Origin: Alcanivorax sp.
GTDB lineage: Bacteria > Pseudomonadota > Gammaproteobacteria > Pseudomonadales > Alcanivoracaceae
Reading direction: 5' to 3'
NCBI RefSeq assembly: GCF_019431375.1
Contig: NZ_CP080267.1
Location: forward strand, 806,001-870,000
DNA: 64,000 nt
The notes under the pieces were generated by a model. It was not told the DNA's origin, made no database searches, and saw nothing but the letters and a program-made list of their open reading frames with translations. Position numbers and translations under genes: made by a program. Below, one piece after another: positions 51,839 through 61,415 of the stretch; within the stretch, counting starts at the first letter, position 1, and the number at the start of each line of letters is the position of its first letter.

Positions 51839-52014
51839 AAGCTACGAGCCGCTAGCTACTAGCTGTGAGACGCGGATAAAGGTCTCTTTAAACAGAAAAC
51901 CCTGCCCGCGAAACAATGGTGTTACAGCCTTAGCCTTGGGCGCGGCGACAATACTCTCTCGCTTAGCAGCACGATGCCCGCGTCTCAAAGCTAGCAGCTC
52001 ATAGCTCGCAGCTT
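51839..52014. repeat. 176-bp inverted-repeat element of the AGCTAG family
   Basis: 37-base arms at 51839-51875 (AAGCTACGAGCCGCTAGC to GAGACGCGG) and 51978-52014 are inverted copies with about seven mismatches. The centre has no coding potential. It fills the gap between sohB and acuI. Related arms occur at 46301-46420. Confidence 0.75.
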
Positions 52015-52016
52015 AT

Positions 52017-53069
52017 TTAATGAATCTGGCGCTGGCTGCCGCGGTGCCAAAATTTTTCCACGGCACGGTGCAGACTGGTCTCCAGGGAGAACCCCAGCCG
52101 CTCACCCAGCTTGCGCTTGGCTTCCCACTGTACCTGATAGAGAGAATGGCTTCCCTGGCGCAGTTGCAACAATTCGTCACTGGTCATGATCTCGTCCACC
52201 AGTCCCAGCTCCTTGGCCTGAGTGCCAAACCAGTGCTCGCCGGTGGCGACTTTGTCCAGGTCCAGACCACGACGGTTGTCACGGACAAAGGATTTGAAAA
52301 GCTGATGGGTTTCTTCCAGCTCTTCCTGGAACTTGGCGCGACCTTTCTCGGTGTTTTCACCCAGCATGGTCATGGTGCGCTTGTACTCTCCGGCTGTCAT
52401 CAGCTCCACGTCGATGTCGTTCTTTTTCAACAAGCGGTGGAAATTGGGGATCTGGGCTACCACGCCGATAGAGCCGATCACCGCAAACGGCGCGGCAACG
52501 ATACGGTCAGCGATACAGGCCATCATATAGCCGCCACTGGCGGCGACTTCGTCAACGGTCACGGTCAATTTGATACCGCTATTGCGGATACGGCGCAGCT
52601 GGGACGCTGCAAGGCCGTAGCTGTGCACCAGACCACCGGGGCTCTGCAAACGCACCAGCACTTCATCATTCTGTGTGGCTACTTGCAGCACAGCACTGAT
52701 TTCCCGGCGCAGATGATCCACGGCACTGGCCTGCACATCGCCATCGAAATCCAGCACAAAAAGGCGCGGTTCCACCTTGTCCTCGGTTCCTGCCTTTTTC
52801 TTCTGCTTGGCTTCCAGCTTTTCCTGCTTGCGCTTGGCCTTATGTGCTTTCTTGTACTGAGCCTCTGGCAGTATTTCCGCTTCCAGAGAATCCTTGAGAT
52901 CTTCGAATTCCTCATTCAGGTGGCGTACTTTCAGCTCCCCATCCTGGCCAGCCTTGTTGCGGCCCCGGGAAGCGGTGGCGGCGATACCGCCGATCACAAA
53001 CAAGATCGCTACCACCAGGGTAACGACCTTGGCCAAAAACATGCCGTATTCGGATAAAAACGCAATCAC
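52017..53069 (-). CDS. sohB: SohB, inner-membrane serine protease
   Basis: A 350-residue S49-family protease: N-terminal membrane helix (VVTLVVAILFVIGGIAATA), a Lys-rich spacer (residues about 70-95), then the ClpP-like domain with VRLQSPGGLVHSYG, catalytic serine in EVAASGGYMMACIAD, and VIGSIGVVAQ, plus lysine in AGEYKRTMT. It acts in periplasmic or membrane protein turnover. The start is GTG at 53069, supported by AGG six bases upstream. Confidence 0.94.
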   Translation of the reverse strand: MIAFLSEYGMFLAKVVTLVVAILFVIGGIAATASRGRNKAGQDGELKVRHLNEEFEDLKDSLEAEILPEAQYKKAHKAKRKQEKLEAKQKKKAGTEDKVEPRLFVLDFDGDVQASAVDHLRREISAVLQVATQNDEVLVRLQSPGGLVHSYGLAASQLRRIRNSGIKLTVTVDEVAASGGYMMACIADRIVAAPFAVIGSIGVVAQIPNFHRLLKKNDIDVELMTAGEYKRTMTMLGENTEKGRAKFQEELEETHQLFKSFVRDNRRGLDLDKVATGEHWFGTQAKELGLVDEIMTSDELLQLRQGSHSLYQVQWEAKRKLGERLGFSLETSLHRAVEKFWHRGSQRQIH

Positions 53070-53204
53070 TGGTTACCTGCTTGTCCGTAGGATTGGCACC
53101 TGTCCATGGGCGACAGATGAAAAGAAGTGGGATGATTCTACCTAAGAGAGCCGCAATGGGGTATGGCGGTCACCACAGGGAGGGACTGTGGTGACCGCAA
53201 AACC

Positions 53205-53852
53205 TCAATCCCAGCCGGAGATAGCCTGTTGGGCACTGCCGTTCATGGGGCGGGCTACCAGGCCGGTGGGGCCAGCATTAACCTCAAACAGGGCACCTTC
53301 TGCCATAGGCAAATAGGCAGCACTGCCATAGCTGGCGTCCACCAGCAGACTCCAGCCATCCCGGGCCATCTTCCAGACATCAATGCCTACAGGATCGCGG
53401 TGCAGGCTGTAGACGGTGCGGTCCAGTGAACGTTCGTCCTCAAGGGCGTAGTAGCGACCGGAGATGCGGTCCAGCTGGTAGCCTGGCTGCAGGCCCAGAA
53501 GACTGAAAGGCATTTTCCACTTGATAATGCGGGCGTCCAGTTGCCACTGATCCCCTTTCAGGCGGAAGTCCTCGGTGGTGCCGTCGGTGCGGGTGACGGT
53601 AGCGATAAAGGATTGCTCACCTGACTGGCGGAAGCTGACCGTAGCGACGGACACTTCCTGGGCGTATTCCCGGTAACCATAGATATTCAGGGCGAACAGA
53701 CTCAGGTAGATGGCCAGCCCCACCATCATCAGCCCTGCGGTCCCTTTGAGCCATTGCATCAACCATTGCTGACGAAGCAGCACCCAGGCACCCAGCAAGA
53801 CAAAAACTAGGCTGAAGATAAAGATCACCAGAGGCGCGAGAGTGTAGTTCAT
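53205..53852 (-). CDS. Uncharacterised inner-membrane protein
   Basis: A 215-residue protein with two N-terminal membrane helices (about 7-27 and 38-57) and a beta-rich periplasmic domain (SVATVSFRQSGEQSFIATV onward). I recognise similar unannotated proteins in marine gammaproteobacteria, but no function. Homologues are sometimes labelled efflux-related, with no support from this sequence. ATG at 53852 follows AAAGGA. It follows nudC on the same strand by 12 bases. Confidence 0.75.
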   Translation of the reverse strand: MNYTLAPLVIFIFSLVFVLLGAWVLLRQQWLMQWLKGTAGLMMVGLAIYLSLFALNIYGYREYAQEVSVATVSFRQSGEQSFIATVTRTDGTTEDFRLKGDQWQLDARIIKWKMPFSLLGLQPGYQLDRISGRYYALEDERSLDRTVYSLHRDPVGIDVWKMARDGWSLLVDASYGSAAYLPMAEGALFEVNAGPTGLVARPMNGSAQQAISGWD

Positions 53853-53864
53853 TGGTACTGTCCT

Positions 53865-54665
53865 TTATTTGAAGCGCACAACCCAATGGTCAATCAGGGT
53901 CCGGGCAATGCTGCCCGGTGGCGGAATCATGGGCAGGGACTGGTAATGGAACCAGTCCGCCGCCACTATCTCATCATCATCAATACAGATTTCCCCGCTG
54001 GCATAATCCGCATGGAAGCCCAGCATAAGGGAATGGGGAAACGGCCATGACTGACTGCTGAGGTATTGCAAGTTGGTCACTTCGATACCACTTTCTTCCC
54101 GAACCTCCCTGACAAGGGCCTGCTCCGCGGACTCCCCCGCTTCCATGAACCCCGCCAGGCAGGAGTACATGCCTTCCGGGAAACGGGTTGAGCGACCCAG
54201 CAGCGCATGCTCGCCACGGGTCACCAGGGCAATGATGCAGGGAGTGATTCTGGGATACTGAAAATAGCCACAGGCCTGGCAGGCCATTGCCAGATCCCTA
54301 GGGTGGGGTTCGGTGGGTGCGCCACAACGGCTGCAGAAACGGTGGTTCTTCTGCCAGCTGAGGAACTGCAGGGCACGGCTCACCATGGAGAATCCTGCCT
54401 CATCCAGGCCGCCGGAAATCAATCGCCGTAACGGCACCGGCTGCAGGGAACCGTCGTCAAGCTCATGGTTACTCAGCTCACAGACATAGCAGGGTTCGCC
54501 GTTCAACAGACCCAGATAGTAGTAATCTGGATGCTGACGAAGCATATAAGCCGGCAACACAGGAAATTGCCACTGATCGGCCGCAATCAGAACATTCTGC
54601 TCATGGATTACGTAGCATCTGGCGTGCTCAGCATCCTTGGGTTCGGGGCTGGAGAGATCAATCAT
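53865..54665 (-). CDS. nudC: NudC, NAD+ pyrophosphatase / RNA decapping
   Basis: A 266-residue Nudix hydrolase: zinc ribbon (CSRCGAP and ACQACGYFQYPR), Nudix box GFMEAGESAEQALVREVREE and the downstream SQSWPFPHSLMLGF signature of NudC. It splits NADH and removes NAD caps from RNA. ATG at 54665 lies just after the fimL stop at 54671; a TTG at 54674 is a less likely start. Confidence 0.95.
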   Translation of the reverse strand: MIDLSSPEPKDAEHARCYVIHEQNVLIAADQWQFPVLPAYMLRQHPDYYYLGLLNGEPCYVCELSNHELDDGSLQPVPLRRLISGGLDEAGFSMVSRALQFLSWQKNHRFCSRCGAPTEPHPRDLAMACQACGYFQYPRITPCIIALVTRGEHALLGRSTRFPEGMYSCLAGFMEAGESAEQALVREVREESGIEVTNLQYLSSQSWPFPHSLMLGFHADYASGEICIDDDEIVAADWFHYQSLPMIPPPGSIARTLIDHWVVRFK

Positions 54666-54670
54666 GGGTA

Positions 54671-56350
54671 TCAAGCCACTTTGGCCACCGGGTAACCCAG
54701 GGCTTTCATGCTTTCTTCCGCCACTTCAAGCACACCGTCACCGATGGGCTTCTGCTCTTCCATACTTTCCAGGTAGTAATCAACGCCAGTAAGGGCATCT
54801 GCGAGGGTTTCCATATTTTCCCGGGTGGGAGCCGCAGGGCCCTCAATGAGTTGGTGAACGATATATTTGTGGCATGCCTCAGTCACACCCCGGGCCCGTT
54901 GCAGCTCCAGGAACATCAGGCCGCCGGCGATAGATGCAAACGTGCCCGGCAAATTGGAAAGATGCATGGCATCCCAGTTGTTATCCATAAAGGAGCTGAT
55001 AGAGCGCTTGGCCAAGGCCAGGCCGGCGCGACATTCCCCAACCACGGTCATCCGGGCATCATCCAGCTGATACAGGGAAATGCCACTATTGTTGCTGCCC
55101 CGATGGATGTCGTCTTCCGGCGTAATGCTGCGTTCCAGATTGGCTGCCACGTTTTCCACCATCAGCAGGTCATCCACAAGCGAATGGAATGCCGCACTCT
55201 CCACATTCTGGTCTGCGCGCCACTCATTAACCTTGGCCGCCTGATGCTTGATAACGCCAGCTTCATCATCCTTGCCGATCATGGCAAGGGTACTACCGAG
55301 TCGATTAAGACTGGCGGCCACAGACTGATAATTAGTATCGGCGACGCCCTGTGACGCCATATCCAGGCTTTCCTTGAGGTCACTGATTTCATCACGCATG
55401 GCACTGGCCACGGAGCGAATCACCGAGCCACTGGCACCGGTCATCAGCGCCAATTCACGCTGCAAAATGGCGTCGGAGACATCGTTATTCAGAGCAAACG
55501 CCTGCTTCACTTCTGCGACCACCCCCGCGTCCAGAGAAGACAGAGACACGAGATAGAGGCTTTCCTTGATCATTAACAACGGCGCTTCTTCACTGAGCGC
55601 CTGATCTCCGCCATAGACCAGCTTCTTCAATTGACGATCGTACTGAGACAACAGCGCCTTGCGAGCCGGCGTGATTGCCATGTCATCGCCGACCATTGCC
55701 GAGATGACAGCCTGGCCGATCCACAGGAACCGGCTGAGTCCACAATGACCGGCGGCACGATCCAGGCGAACCAGTGCCCTCCCCATCAGGCGGAGGTTTA
55801 CCGAAGGGTTCTGGTCCCGTAGCACCCCCAACAGACCGGTCTGGTACATATGGCGTAATCGCCGGGCCAATGCCGGTAATTCGGAGCGAGGCAGGTCACT
55901 GTCCGGCGCTTGCGGGTTCCGCGGCCGGGACAGGTCGGCGCTGAAAAAGTGGCTTTCCTGGATCAACGCCTTGCCACCGGCCCGGCGCAACTCATTGATG
56001 CCACCGATCAGCAGGGCCGGCAGGGTACGATTCTTCAGCTGGACATAATCGAAATAGCGGGTGAGCAGAACAATGGCATTGCTCAGTGCCTGCACCCGTG
56101 CATCAGACTGCTTTTCACGCAGCTCCCGGGCAGCAAGAGACATCTCCTCACTCATCAAAGCCGCCGCGGGCAGCTCCACCACCTGACAGATACCCCGCAA
56201 CTGCTGGAAGTCTTCGGCACAGCGTGCCAGCTCTTCCTGACGGGAGGGGTCGTCGGAAAACGCCTCCAGGCTGGTTTCCGCTTCCGTCAGGGTGGCGTCA
56301 ATCGCTTCCTTGAGAAAAGTCAGGGAGGTGGTATTCGTTATGGCGACCAT
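54671..56350 (-). CDS. fimL: FimL-like type IV pilus/twitching regulator
   Basis: A 559-residue protein matching the N-terminal HPt-like region of ChpA/PilL chemosensory kinases, as FimL of Pseudomonas aeruginosa does (about 556 residues). It is helical throughout, with TLTEAETSLEAF and ELRRAGGKALIQESHFFS as recognisable segments; phosphoacceptor histidines are not evident. FimL works with the Pil-Chp system and cAMP signalling at the cell pole. ATG at 56350 has GGAGAG upstream. nudC follows after five bases, likely co-transcribed. Confidence 0.87.
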   Translation of the reverse strand: MVAITNTTSLTFLKEAIDATLTEAETSLEAFSDDPSRQEELARCAEDFQQLRGICQVVELPAAALMSEEMSLAARELREKQSDARVQALSNAIVLLTRYFDYVQLKNRTLPALLIGGINELRRAGGKALIQESHFFSADLSRPRNPQAPDSDLPRSELPALARRLRHMYQTGLLGVLRDQNPSVNLRLMGRALVRLDRAAGHCGLSRFLWIGQAVISAMVGDDMAITPARKALLSQYDRQLKKLVYGGDQALSEEAPLLMIKESLYLVSLSSLDAGVVAEVKQAFALNNDVSDAILQRELALMTGASGSVIRSVASAMRDEISDLKESLDMASQGVADTNYQSVAASLNRLGSTLAMIGKDDEAGVIKHQAAKVNEWRADQNVESAAFHSLVDDLLMVENVAANLERSITPEDDIHRGSNNSGISLYQLDDARMTVVGECRAGLALAKRSISSFMDNNWDAMHLSNLPGTFASIAGGLMFLELQRARGVTEACHKYIVHQLIEGPAAPTRENMETLADALTGVDYYLESMEEQKPIGDGVLEVAEESMKALGYPVAKVA

Positions 56351-56852
56351 GGACTCTCCGCAAGCACCCAACTGTTATTATCATCGGTCGTACGCCGTGA
56401 AACCCCCGGATACGCCGCAATCCTCATGATAGAAGTGTCGACAGGCCGTTAAAAGCAGCTCGGGCTGACAAAAACAAATAACCCTGCTATCCGACCAACA
56501 CGCCAGGCGGTTGATTTGTTGTGTGTCCCCTGGCTGACGCCCCCATCAAGACGGCAGAAAAAGGCTCCGGACTCTTTTCAACACCGGCCGGTAAGGGCGC
56601 GTCAACTTTTGCACGCCATCAAACAGTGCGTCAACTTTCATTTGTAAGCAACTGATTTATTGGTGATTTGTTAACCTGGCCACACTCTGAAAATAGCCTA
56701 TTCATTACCACAGACCTGAACCAGGATTGATCCATGTCAATCCCGGCCATCGCCCACCCTCTTTATCCGGCAACTGCACTGTACTGGGGCACGGCAAATC
56801 CGTATGATTGCCGCCGCCTAAACCCCGTTCATCCCTCGCGCAGGATTCCGCC
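56351..56852. other. Divergent fimL-nhaB intergenic region
   Basis: About 500 bases with no convincing gene. GCGTCAACTTT occurs twice (56599-56609 and 56628-56638), 29 bases apart, and may be a regulator site for nhaB. Short open frames around 56705-57034 lack coding character. AT-rich DNA near 56640-56705 probably holds the nhaB promoter; hexamers are not clear. Confidence 0.45.
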
Positions 56853-58442
56853 ATGTCAGCCACGCTTGGCCGTGCCTTTTTGCACAATTTCCTTGGGCAA
56901 GCTCCCGCTTGGTACAAATACACCATCATCGCCTTTCTGGCCGTCAATCCGCTGATCCACCTGACGTTGGGTCCGGTTGTCGCCGGGTGGCTGCTGTTGG
57001 CCGAGTTCATCTTTACCCTGGCCATGGCGCTCAAGTGCTACCCGCTACAACCGGGTGGCCTGCTTGCCATCGAAGCAGTACTGATCGGGCTGACCTCTGC
57101 AGAGACGGTACTGCACAAGGTGGAAAGCAATCTGGAAGTGATGCTGCTGTTGATTTTCATGGTGGCGGGGATTTTCTTCCTCAAGGATCTACTCCTGTTC
57201 CTGTTCACCCGCATTCTGCTCGGGGTGAAATCCAAGGTACGCCTGAGCCTGCTGTTCTGTGTCGCAGCAGCCATTCTCTCTGCGTTTCTGGATGCGCTCA
57301 CCGTTACCGCCGTGGTTATCGCGGTATGTACCGGCTTTTACGGCATCTACCATAAGGTCGCCTCCGGCAAGAGCTTTCAGCAGAAACACGATCATGGTGA
57401 CGACACCAGCGTTGAAGACCTGCACCGCGAGGATCTGCGCCGCTTCCGCGCCTTCCTGCGCAGCCTGTTGATGCACGCAGCGGTTGGCACTGCCTTGGGC
57501 GGGGTCTGCACCCTGGTGGGCGAACCCCAGAACCTGCTCATCGCCAACAAGGCTGGCTGGGAATTCGGCGAGTTTTTCCTGCGCATGGCACCTATTACCC
57601 TGCCCGTGCTGGTGATGGGCCTTCTCACCTGCGTGTTCCTGGAAATCAGTGGCAGCTTCGGCTACGGCGAAGATATCCCGGAAAAGGTGCGTGGCATCAT
57701 GCGCCAATACGCGCTGGAACAGGACCGCAAGCGCACCGTGCAGAACCGGGCAGCACTGGTGATACAAGCGCTCACCGCCGTGTGGCTGGTTGTCGGCCTG
57801 GCTACACATGCCGCCTCGGTAGGGCTGGTAGGCCTGACAGTGATTATTCTGGCCACCTCTTTTACCGGCATCATCGAGGAGCACCGCCTGGGAGCGGCGT
57901 TTGAGGAAGCCTTGCCATTTACCGCGCTGCTGACGGTGTTTTTCGCTGTAGTAGCTGTGATTGCAGATCAGCAGCTCTTTGCTCCGGTAATTGAATATGT
58001 GCTGAGTCTGGAAAAACAGATTCAGGGACCCGCCTTCTATGTGGCCAACGGGGTGCTGTCGGCGGTGTCCGATAACGTCTTTGTGGCTACGGTCTATGTG
58101 GATGAGGTAGGCCAGGCACTATTGAAAGGCGAAATCGACAGAGATACCTTCGACCTGCTGGCTGTGGCCATCAACACCGGCACAAATATTCCCTCGGTTG
58201 CCACCCCTAATGGCCAGGCAGCCTTCCTGTTTCTGCTGACCTCGGCGCTGGCGCCACTGGTGCGGTTGTCCTACGGACGAATGGTGGTAATGGCCCTGCC
58301 CTACACCATCGTCATGTCCGTTACCGGCCTGCTCATGTCGATGATGGCACTGGGGCCAGCTACGGATTATCTCTACGAGAATGGCTGGATCGAACACCAC
58401 GATGTGAGTGAGTTCCAGGTGTCCCCGGGCAAGACACACTAA
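56853..58442 (+). CDS. nhaB: NhaB, Na+/H+ antiporter
   Basis: A 529-residue membrane protein with about a dozen helices and NhaB landmarks: FLHNFLGQAPAWYKYTIIAF, AETVLHKVESNLEVMLLLIF, FLDALTVTAVVIAVCTGFYG, GGVCTLVGEPQNLLIANKAG, and SVATPNGQAAFLFLLTS. It exports sodium in exchange for protons, useful in sea water. ATG at 56853 has AGGA upstream. Confidence 0.95.
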   Translation: MSATLGRAFLHNFLGQAPAWYKYTIIAFLAVNPLIHLTLGPVVAGWLLLAEFIFTLAMALKCYPLQPGGLLAIEAVLIGLTSAETVLHKVESNLEVMLLLIFMVAGIFFLKDLLLFLFTRILLGVKSKVRLSLLFCVAAAILSAFLDALTVTAVVIAVCTGFYGIYHKVASGKSFQQKHDHGDDTSVEDLHREDLRRFRAFLRSLLMHAAVGTALGGVCTLVGEPQNLLIANKAGWEFGEFFLRMAPITLPVLVMGLLTCVFLEISGSFGYGEDIPEKVRGIMRQYALEQDRKRTVQNRAALVIQALTAVWLVVGLATHAASVGLVGLTVIILATSFTGIIEEHRLGAAFEEALPFTALLTVFFAVVAVIADQQLFAPVIEYVLSLEKQIQGPAFYVANGVLSAVSDNVFVATVYVDEVGQALLKGEIDRDTFDLLAVAINTGTNIPSVATPNGQAAFLFLLTSALAPLVRLSYGRMVVMALPYTIVMSVTGLLMSMMALGPATDYLYENGWIEHHDVSEFQVSPGKTH

Positions 58443-58529
58443 ACCACGCCTCAGGGGACAAGTGGCAAGACGCTTTTTCGAATCAGGCGTTTTATGCTTG
58501 TCCGGCCAGGGCTCAAGTGGCGGCCCGCT

Positions 58530-59267
58530 TCACTGCAGCGGGCTTTCTTCTTTCTGGCGATCCCAGAGGGTCGCCTCACCGTTACTGTCCGCAATGGCTG
58601 CCAGCTTGTCCCGGTGTCGCTGCAGTTCCTGGTCGGAGGCTCTCACCACTTTCAATGCCGGGCGCTGGCCATCCAGCCTGCGAATGGCCTCCGCAGCCAT
58701 CTCTCCGCCCTGCTCCCCACTGTCACTACCATCGAGAGACAGCCGGGTCTGGCCACCGGTCATGGCCAGGTAGACGTCGGCAAGGATCTCCGCATCCAGC
58801 AAGGCCCCGTGCAGCTCCCGGTGGCTGTTTTCCACACCATAGCGTCGACACAACGCATCCAGGTTGTTCTTCTGCCCCGGGTGTTTCTGGCGAGCCATCA
58901 CCAGGGTATCGAGAACGCCACAGCGTTGCTCGATGGTGCCATAGCGACTGCCAAGGCGGCGCAATTCGTGGTTCAGAAAGCCCACATCGAAGGGGGCATT
59001 ATGGATCACCAGTTCCGCACCATCCACGAAGGCCATGAATTCATCGACAACCTTGTCGAAGGTGGGCTTGTCCGCCAGGAACTCGGTGCTGATGCCGTGC
59101 ACGGCCAGGGCACCTTCATCAATCTCGCGCTGGGGATTGAGATACAAATGCAGGCTGTTACCAGTAAGCCGCCGATTGACGACTTCGACACAACCGATTT
59201 CGATCACCCGGTGGCCATCGTTGGGCTCAAGGCCGGTGGTTTCCGTATCCAGTACTACCTGACGCAT
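58530..59267 (-). CDS. dnaQ: DnaQ, DNA polymerase III epsilon (proofreading) subunit
   Basis: A 245-residue DEDDh exonuclease: QVVLDTETTGLEP (Exo I), HNAPFDVGFLNHELRR (Exo II), HGALLDAEILADVYLAM (Exo III, with His and Asp). The C-terminal tail binds the alpha subunit. Its ATG overlaps the rnhA stop by one base (TAATG), the classic rnhA-dnaQ pair in tandem form. Confidence 0.96.
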   Translation of the reverse strand: MRQVVLDTETTGLEPNDGHRVIEIGCVEVVNRRLTGNSLHLYLNPQREIDEGALAVHGISTEFLADKPTFDKVVDEFMAFVDGAELVIHNAPFDVGFLNHELRRLGSRYGTIEQRCGVLDTLVMARQKHPGQKNNLDALCRRYGVENSHRELHGALLDAEILADVYLAMTGGQTRLSLDGSDSGEQGGEMAAEAIRRLDGQRPALKVVRASDQELQRHRDKLAAIADSNGEATLWDRQKEESPLQ

Positions 59268-59722
59268 TAGCTCGGCATTCCTTTTTTCTGAAGAAGTTCA
59301 TCAATGCCACGGTTGGCAAGCGCATCGGCTTTTTCGTTCTCGGGATGCCCGCTGTGGCCTTTCACCCATTGCCACTCAATGGAGTGTTTGCCGCAGGCCG
59401 CATCCAGTCGCCGCCACAGATCCGCATTCTTTACCGGCTGCCTGGAAGCGGTTTTCCAGCCCCGTTTTTTCCAGTTGGCCATCCACTGGGTGATGCCATC
59501 CATGACATAGCGCGAGTCCGTTGTCAGCACCACCTTGCAGGGTTGGGTCAGGGCTTCGAGGGCCATAATAGCGGCCATCAGCTCCATACGGTTGTTGGTG
59601 GTATCGGGTTCACCACCGAACAGGGTCTTTTCGGTGGTGCCGTAACGCATCACCGCACCCCAGCCACCAGGGCCAGGGTTACCGCGGCAGGCGCCGTCGG
59701 TGAAAATAATCACTTGCTTCAA
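59267..59722 (-). CDS. rnhA: RnhA, ribonuclease HI
   Basis: A 151-residue RNase HI with the four acidic residues: IFTDGACRGNPG (Asp), NRMELMAAI (Glu), LTTDSRYVMDGI (Asp) and NEKADALANRG (Asp), plus the basic WKKRGWKTASRQPVKNADLW loop. It removes RNA from RNA-DNA hybrids. The start is taken as TTG at 59722, ten bases after AGGAG; a GTG three codons later is possible but would cut the first strand. Confidence 0.94.
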   Translation of the reverse strand: MKQVIIFTDGACRGNPGPGGWGAVMRYGTTEKTLFGGEPDTTNNRMELMAAIMALEALTQPCKVVLTTDSRYVMDGITQWMANWKKRGWKTASRQPVKNADLWRRLDAACGKHSIEWQWVKGHSGHPENEKADALANRGIDELLQKKGMPS

Positions 59723-59726
59723 TGAA

Positions 59727-60503
59727 TCAGGACTCCTTGTTTTGCTGTCCCCAGCGGGCGACCGGTACCGGAACCACGGTATTGCGCGGCACCTTGTGTT
59801 GCCTGTCGGGCAACAGCTTGGCGATGCCGGCCCGTTTGCGGGCAACCAGCAAATAGGCATTGCCGTGGCGAGGCCAAAGCAGGCTACCCAGCCACTCCAG
59901 CAGGCGCAGGCGCTCCCGGCCACGGTCGGAAAGCGGCATAGTATAGAAGCCACTGGCCATGCCATCGACCTCAAATCCCAATACTTGCAACCAGTCAGTG
60001 AGACGGGTGGGCCGGTAAAAGCGCCCGGACCAGCCCGGCCGGCTCCGCCAGAAGAACCAGCGCGCCAGGCCCATCAGGCTGATCGGATGAAAGCCGATAA
60101 TGGCCACCTTGCCGCCCGGCGCGATGCTTCGGGTGGCTTCGCGCAACACCTGGTGGGGATCCTGACTAAAGTCCATGACATGGTGAAGCAGAAGCAGATC
60201 CACGCTGGCCTTGGCCAGGGGCAACAGCTCCAGACGGGCGCGAACCCGGGTGCCACCGAAGCCCTGGGTAGAGATGCTGGTCTGCCAGGGTAGCGGGCTC
60301 TCGGCCAGCATATCCCGGCCACTGCCGCTGTACAGGGCCACCGCCCGCTGACCGGCCTGACTGCGCAGCCATTCACCGAGCATGTCGCGCTCGGCAGCCA
60401 GCAAGGCCTGGCCCGGCTCGCTGTCCAGCCAGTTGTCAAAATTGCGCCCCAACTCAGGGGAGGAGGCATTATAGGAAATACGGTTGAGTGGAGGCAGCTG
60501 CAT
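59727..60503 (-). CDS. Class I SAM-dependent methyltransferase (type 11)
   Basis: A 258-residue methyltransferase commonly found between gloB and rnhA. The SAM-binding GxG is degenerate (ALYSGSGRDMLAES); later segments are VDLLLLHHVMDFSQDPHQVL and IAPGGKVAIIGFHPISL. The substrate is unknown. ATG at 60503 is used; TTG at 60512 has a closer AGGAG and is possible. It diverges from gloB and ends four bases before the rnhA start codon. Confidence 0.85.
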   Translation of the reverse strand: MQLPPLNRISYNASSPELGRNFDNWLDSEPGQALLAAERDMLGEWLRSQAGQRAVALYSGSGRDMLAESPLPWQTSISTQGFGGTRVRARLELLPLAKASVDLLLLHHVMDFSQDPHQVLREATRSIAPGGKVAIIGFHPISLMGLARWFFWRSRPGWSGRFYRPTRLTDWLQVLGFEVDGMASGFYTMPLSDRGRERLRLLEWLGSLLWPRHGNAYLLVARKRAGIAKLLPDRQHKVPRNTVVPVPVARWGQQNKES

Positions 60504-60572
60504 GACGGACAATGACTCCTGATCACAAAAGATTGCCGGCCCTTTAGAACCTATCTAGGAGCGTAGCACGAC

Positions 60573-61346
60573 ATGCTGCACAGCCCCACTGCCATCCCCG
60601 CATTTAAAGACAATTACATCTGGGCGATCCGCCAGGAGGATCGCTGCGTGGTTGTAGACCCGGGCGATGCCGCACCGGTGGAGCAGTTCCTGAAGGAAAA
60701 CGGACTGCAACTCACCAGCATTCTGGTGACTCACCATCACCCGGATCATGTGGGCGGCATTCCCGCGCTGCTCAAGGAAAGGGATATTCCCGTCTATGGG
60801 CCCGCCCGGGAAACCATCCCCGGGATGACGCACCCCCTTGCCGAGGGCGACACCATTCAACCGGCCGGGGTGGATATGACCCTGACGGTGATGGAAGTCC
60901 CCGGTCATACCCTGGGGCATATCGCCTTCCACGACGCCGAACAGAGCTGGCTGTTCTGCGGTGACACCCTGTTCGCCGGCGGCTGTGGCCGTCTGTTCGA
61001 AGGCACCCCGGAGCAGATGCACGACTCGCTGCAGCGCCTGGCCAGCCTGCCGGCCAAAACCCTGGTGTTTTGTACCCATGAATACACCCTCGCCAACCTG
61101 ACCTTTGCCGCCGCGGTCACTCCGGATGACGACGCCGTGACTGAGCGGCTTGAAAGCGTACGCCAGGCTCGCGAGGCAGGCCGGATCACCCTGCCCTCCA
61201 CTCTGGAAGAGGAAGCCCGCAGCAACCCGTTCCTGCGCGCCCACGAGCCGGCCCTCAAGCGCGCCTGTGAAGCCCGTGAAACCGGGGCTTCCGCCACTGA
61301 TATGCAGTGTTTTGCCACCTTGCGTCGCTGGAAAGACAACTTTTAG
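60573..61346 (+). CDS. gloB: GloB, hydroxyacylglutathione hydrolase (glyoxalase II)
   Basis: A 257-residue metallo-beta-lactamase-fold enzyme: metal motif VTHHHPDHVGG, then GHTLGHIAF, FCGDTLFAGGCGRLFEG and CTHEYTLANLTFA; the C-terminal glutathione-binding helices (RSNPFLRA) are present. It hydrolyses S-lactoylglutathione. ATG at 60573. Confidence 0.96.
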   Translation: MLHSPTAIPAFKDNYIWAIRQEDRCVVVDPGDAAPVEQFLKENGLQLTSILVTHHHPDHVGGIPALLKERDIPVYGPARETIPGMTHPLAEGDTIQPAGVDMTLTVMEVPGHTLGHIAFHDAEQSWLFCGDTLFAGGCGRLFEGTPEQMHDSLQRLASLPAKTLVFCTHEYTLANLTFAAAVTPDDDAVTERLESVRQAREAGRITLPSTLEEEARSNPFLRAHEPALKRACEARETGASATDMQCFATLRRWKDNF

Positions 61347-61415
61347 CTGACATTGCTTGTGGGGCCCCTTTCCATACCCCTAAAATGAATGAAATATTTT
61401 GCTGTCGCTATTTTT

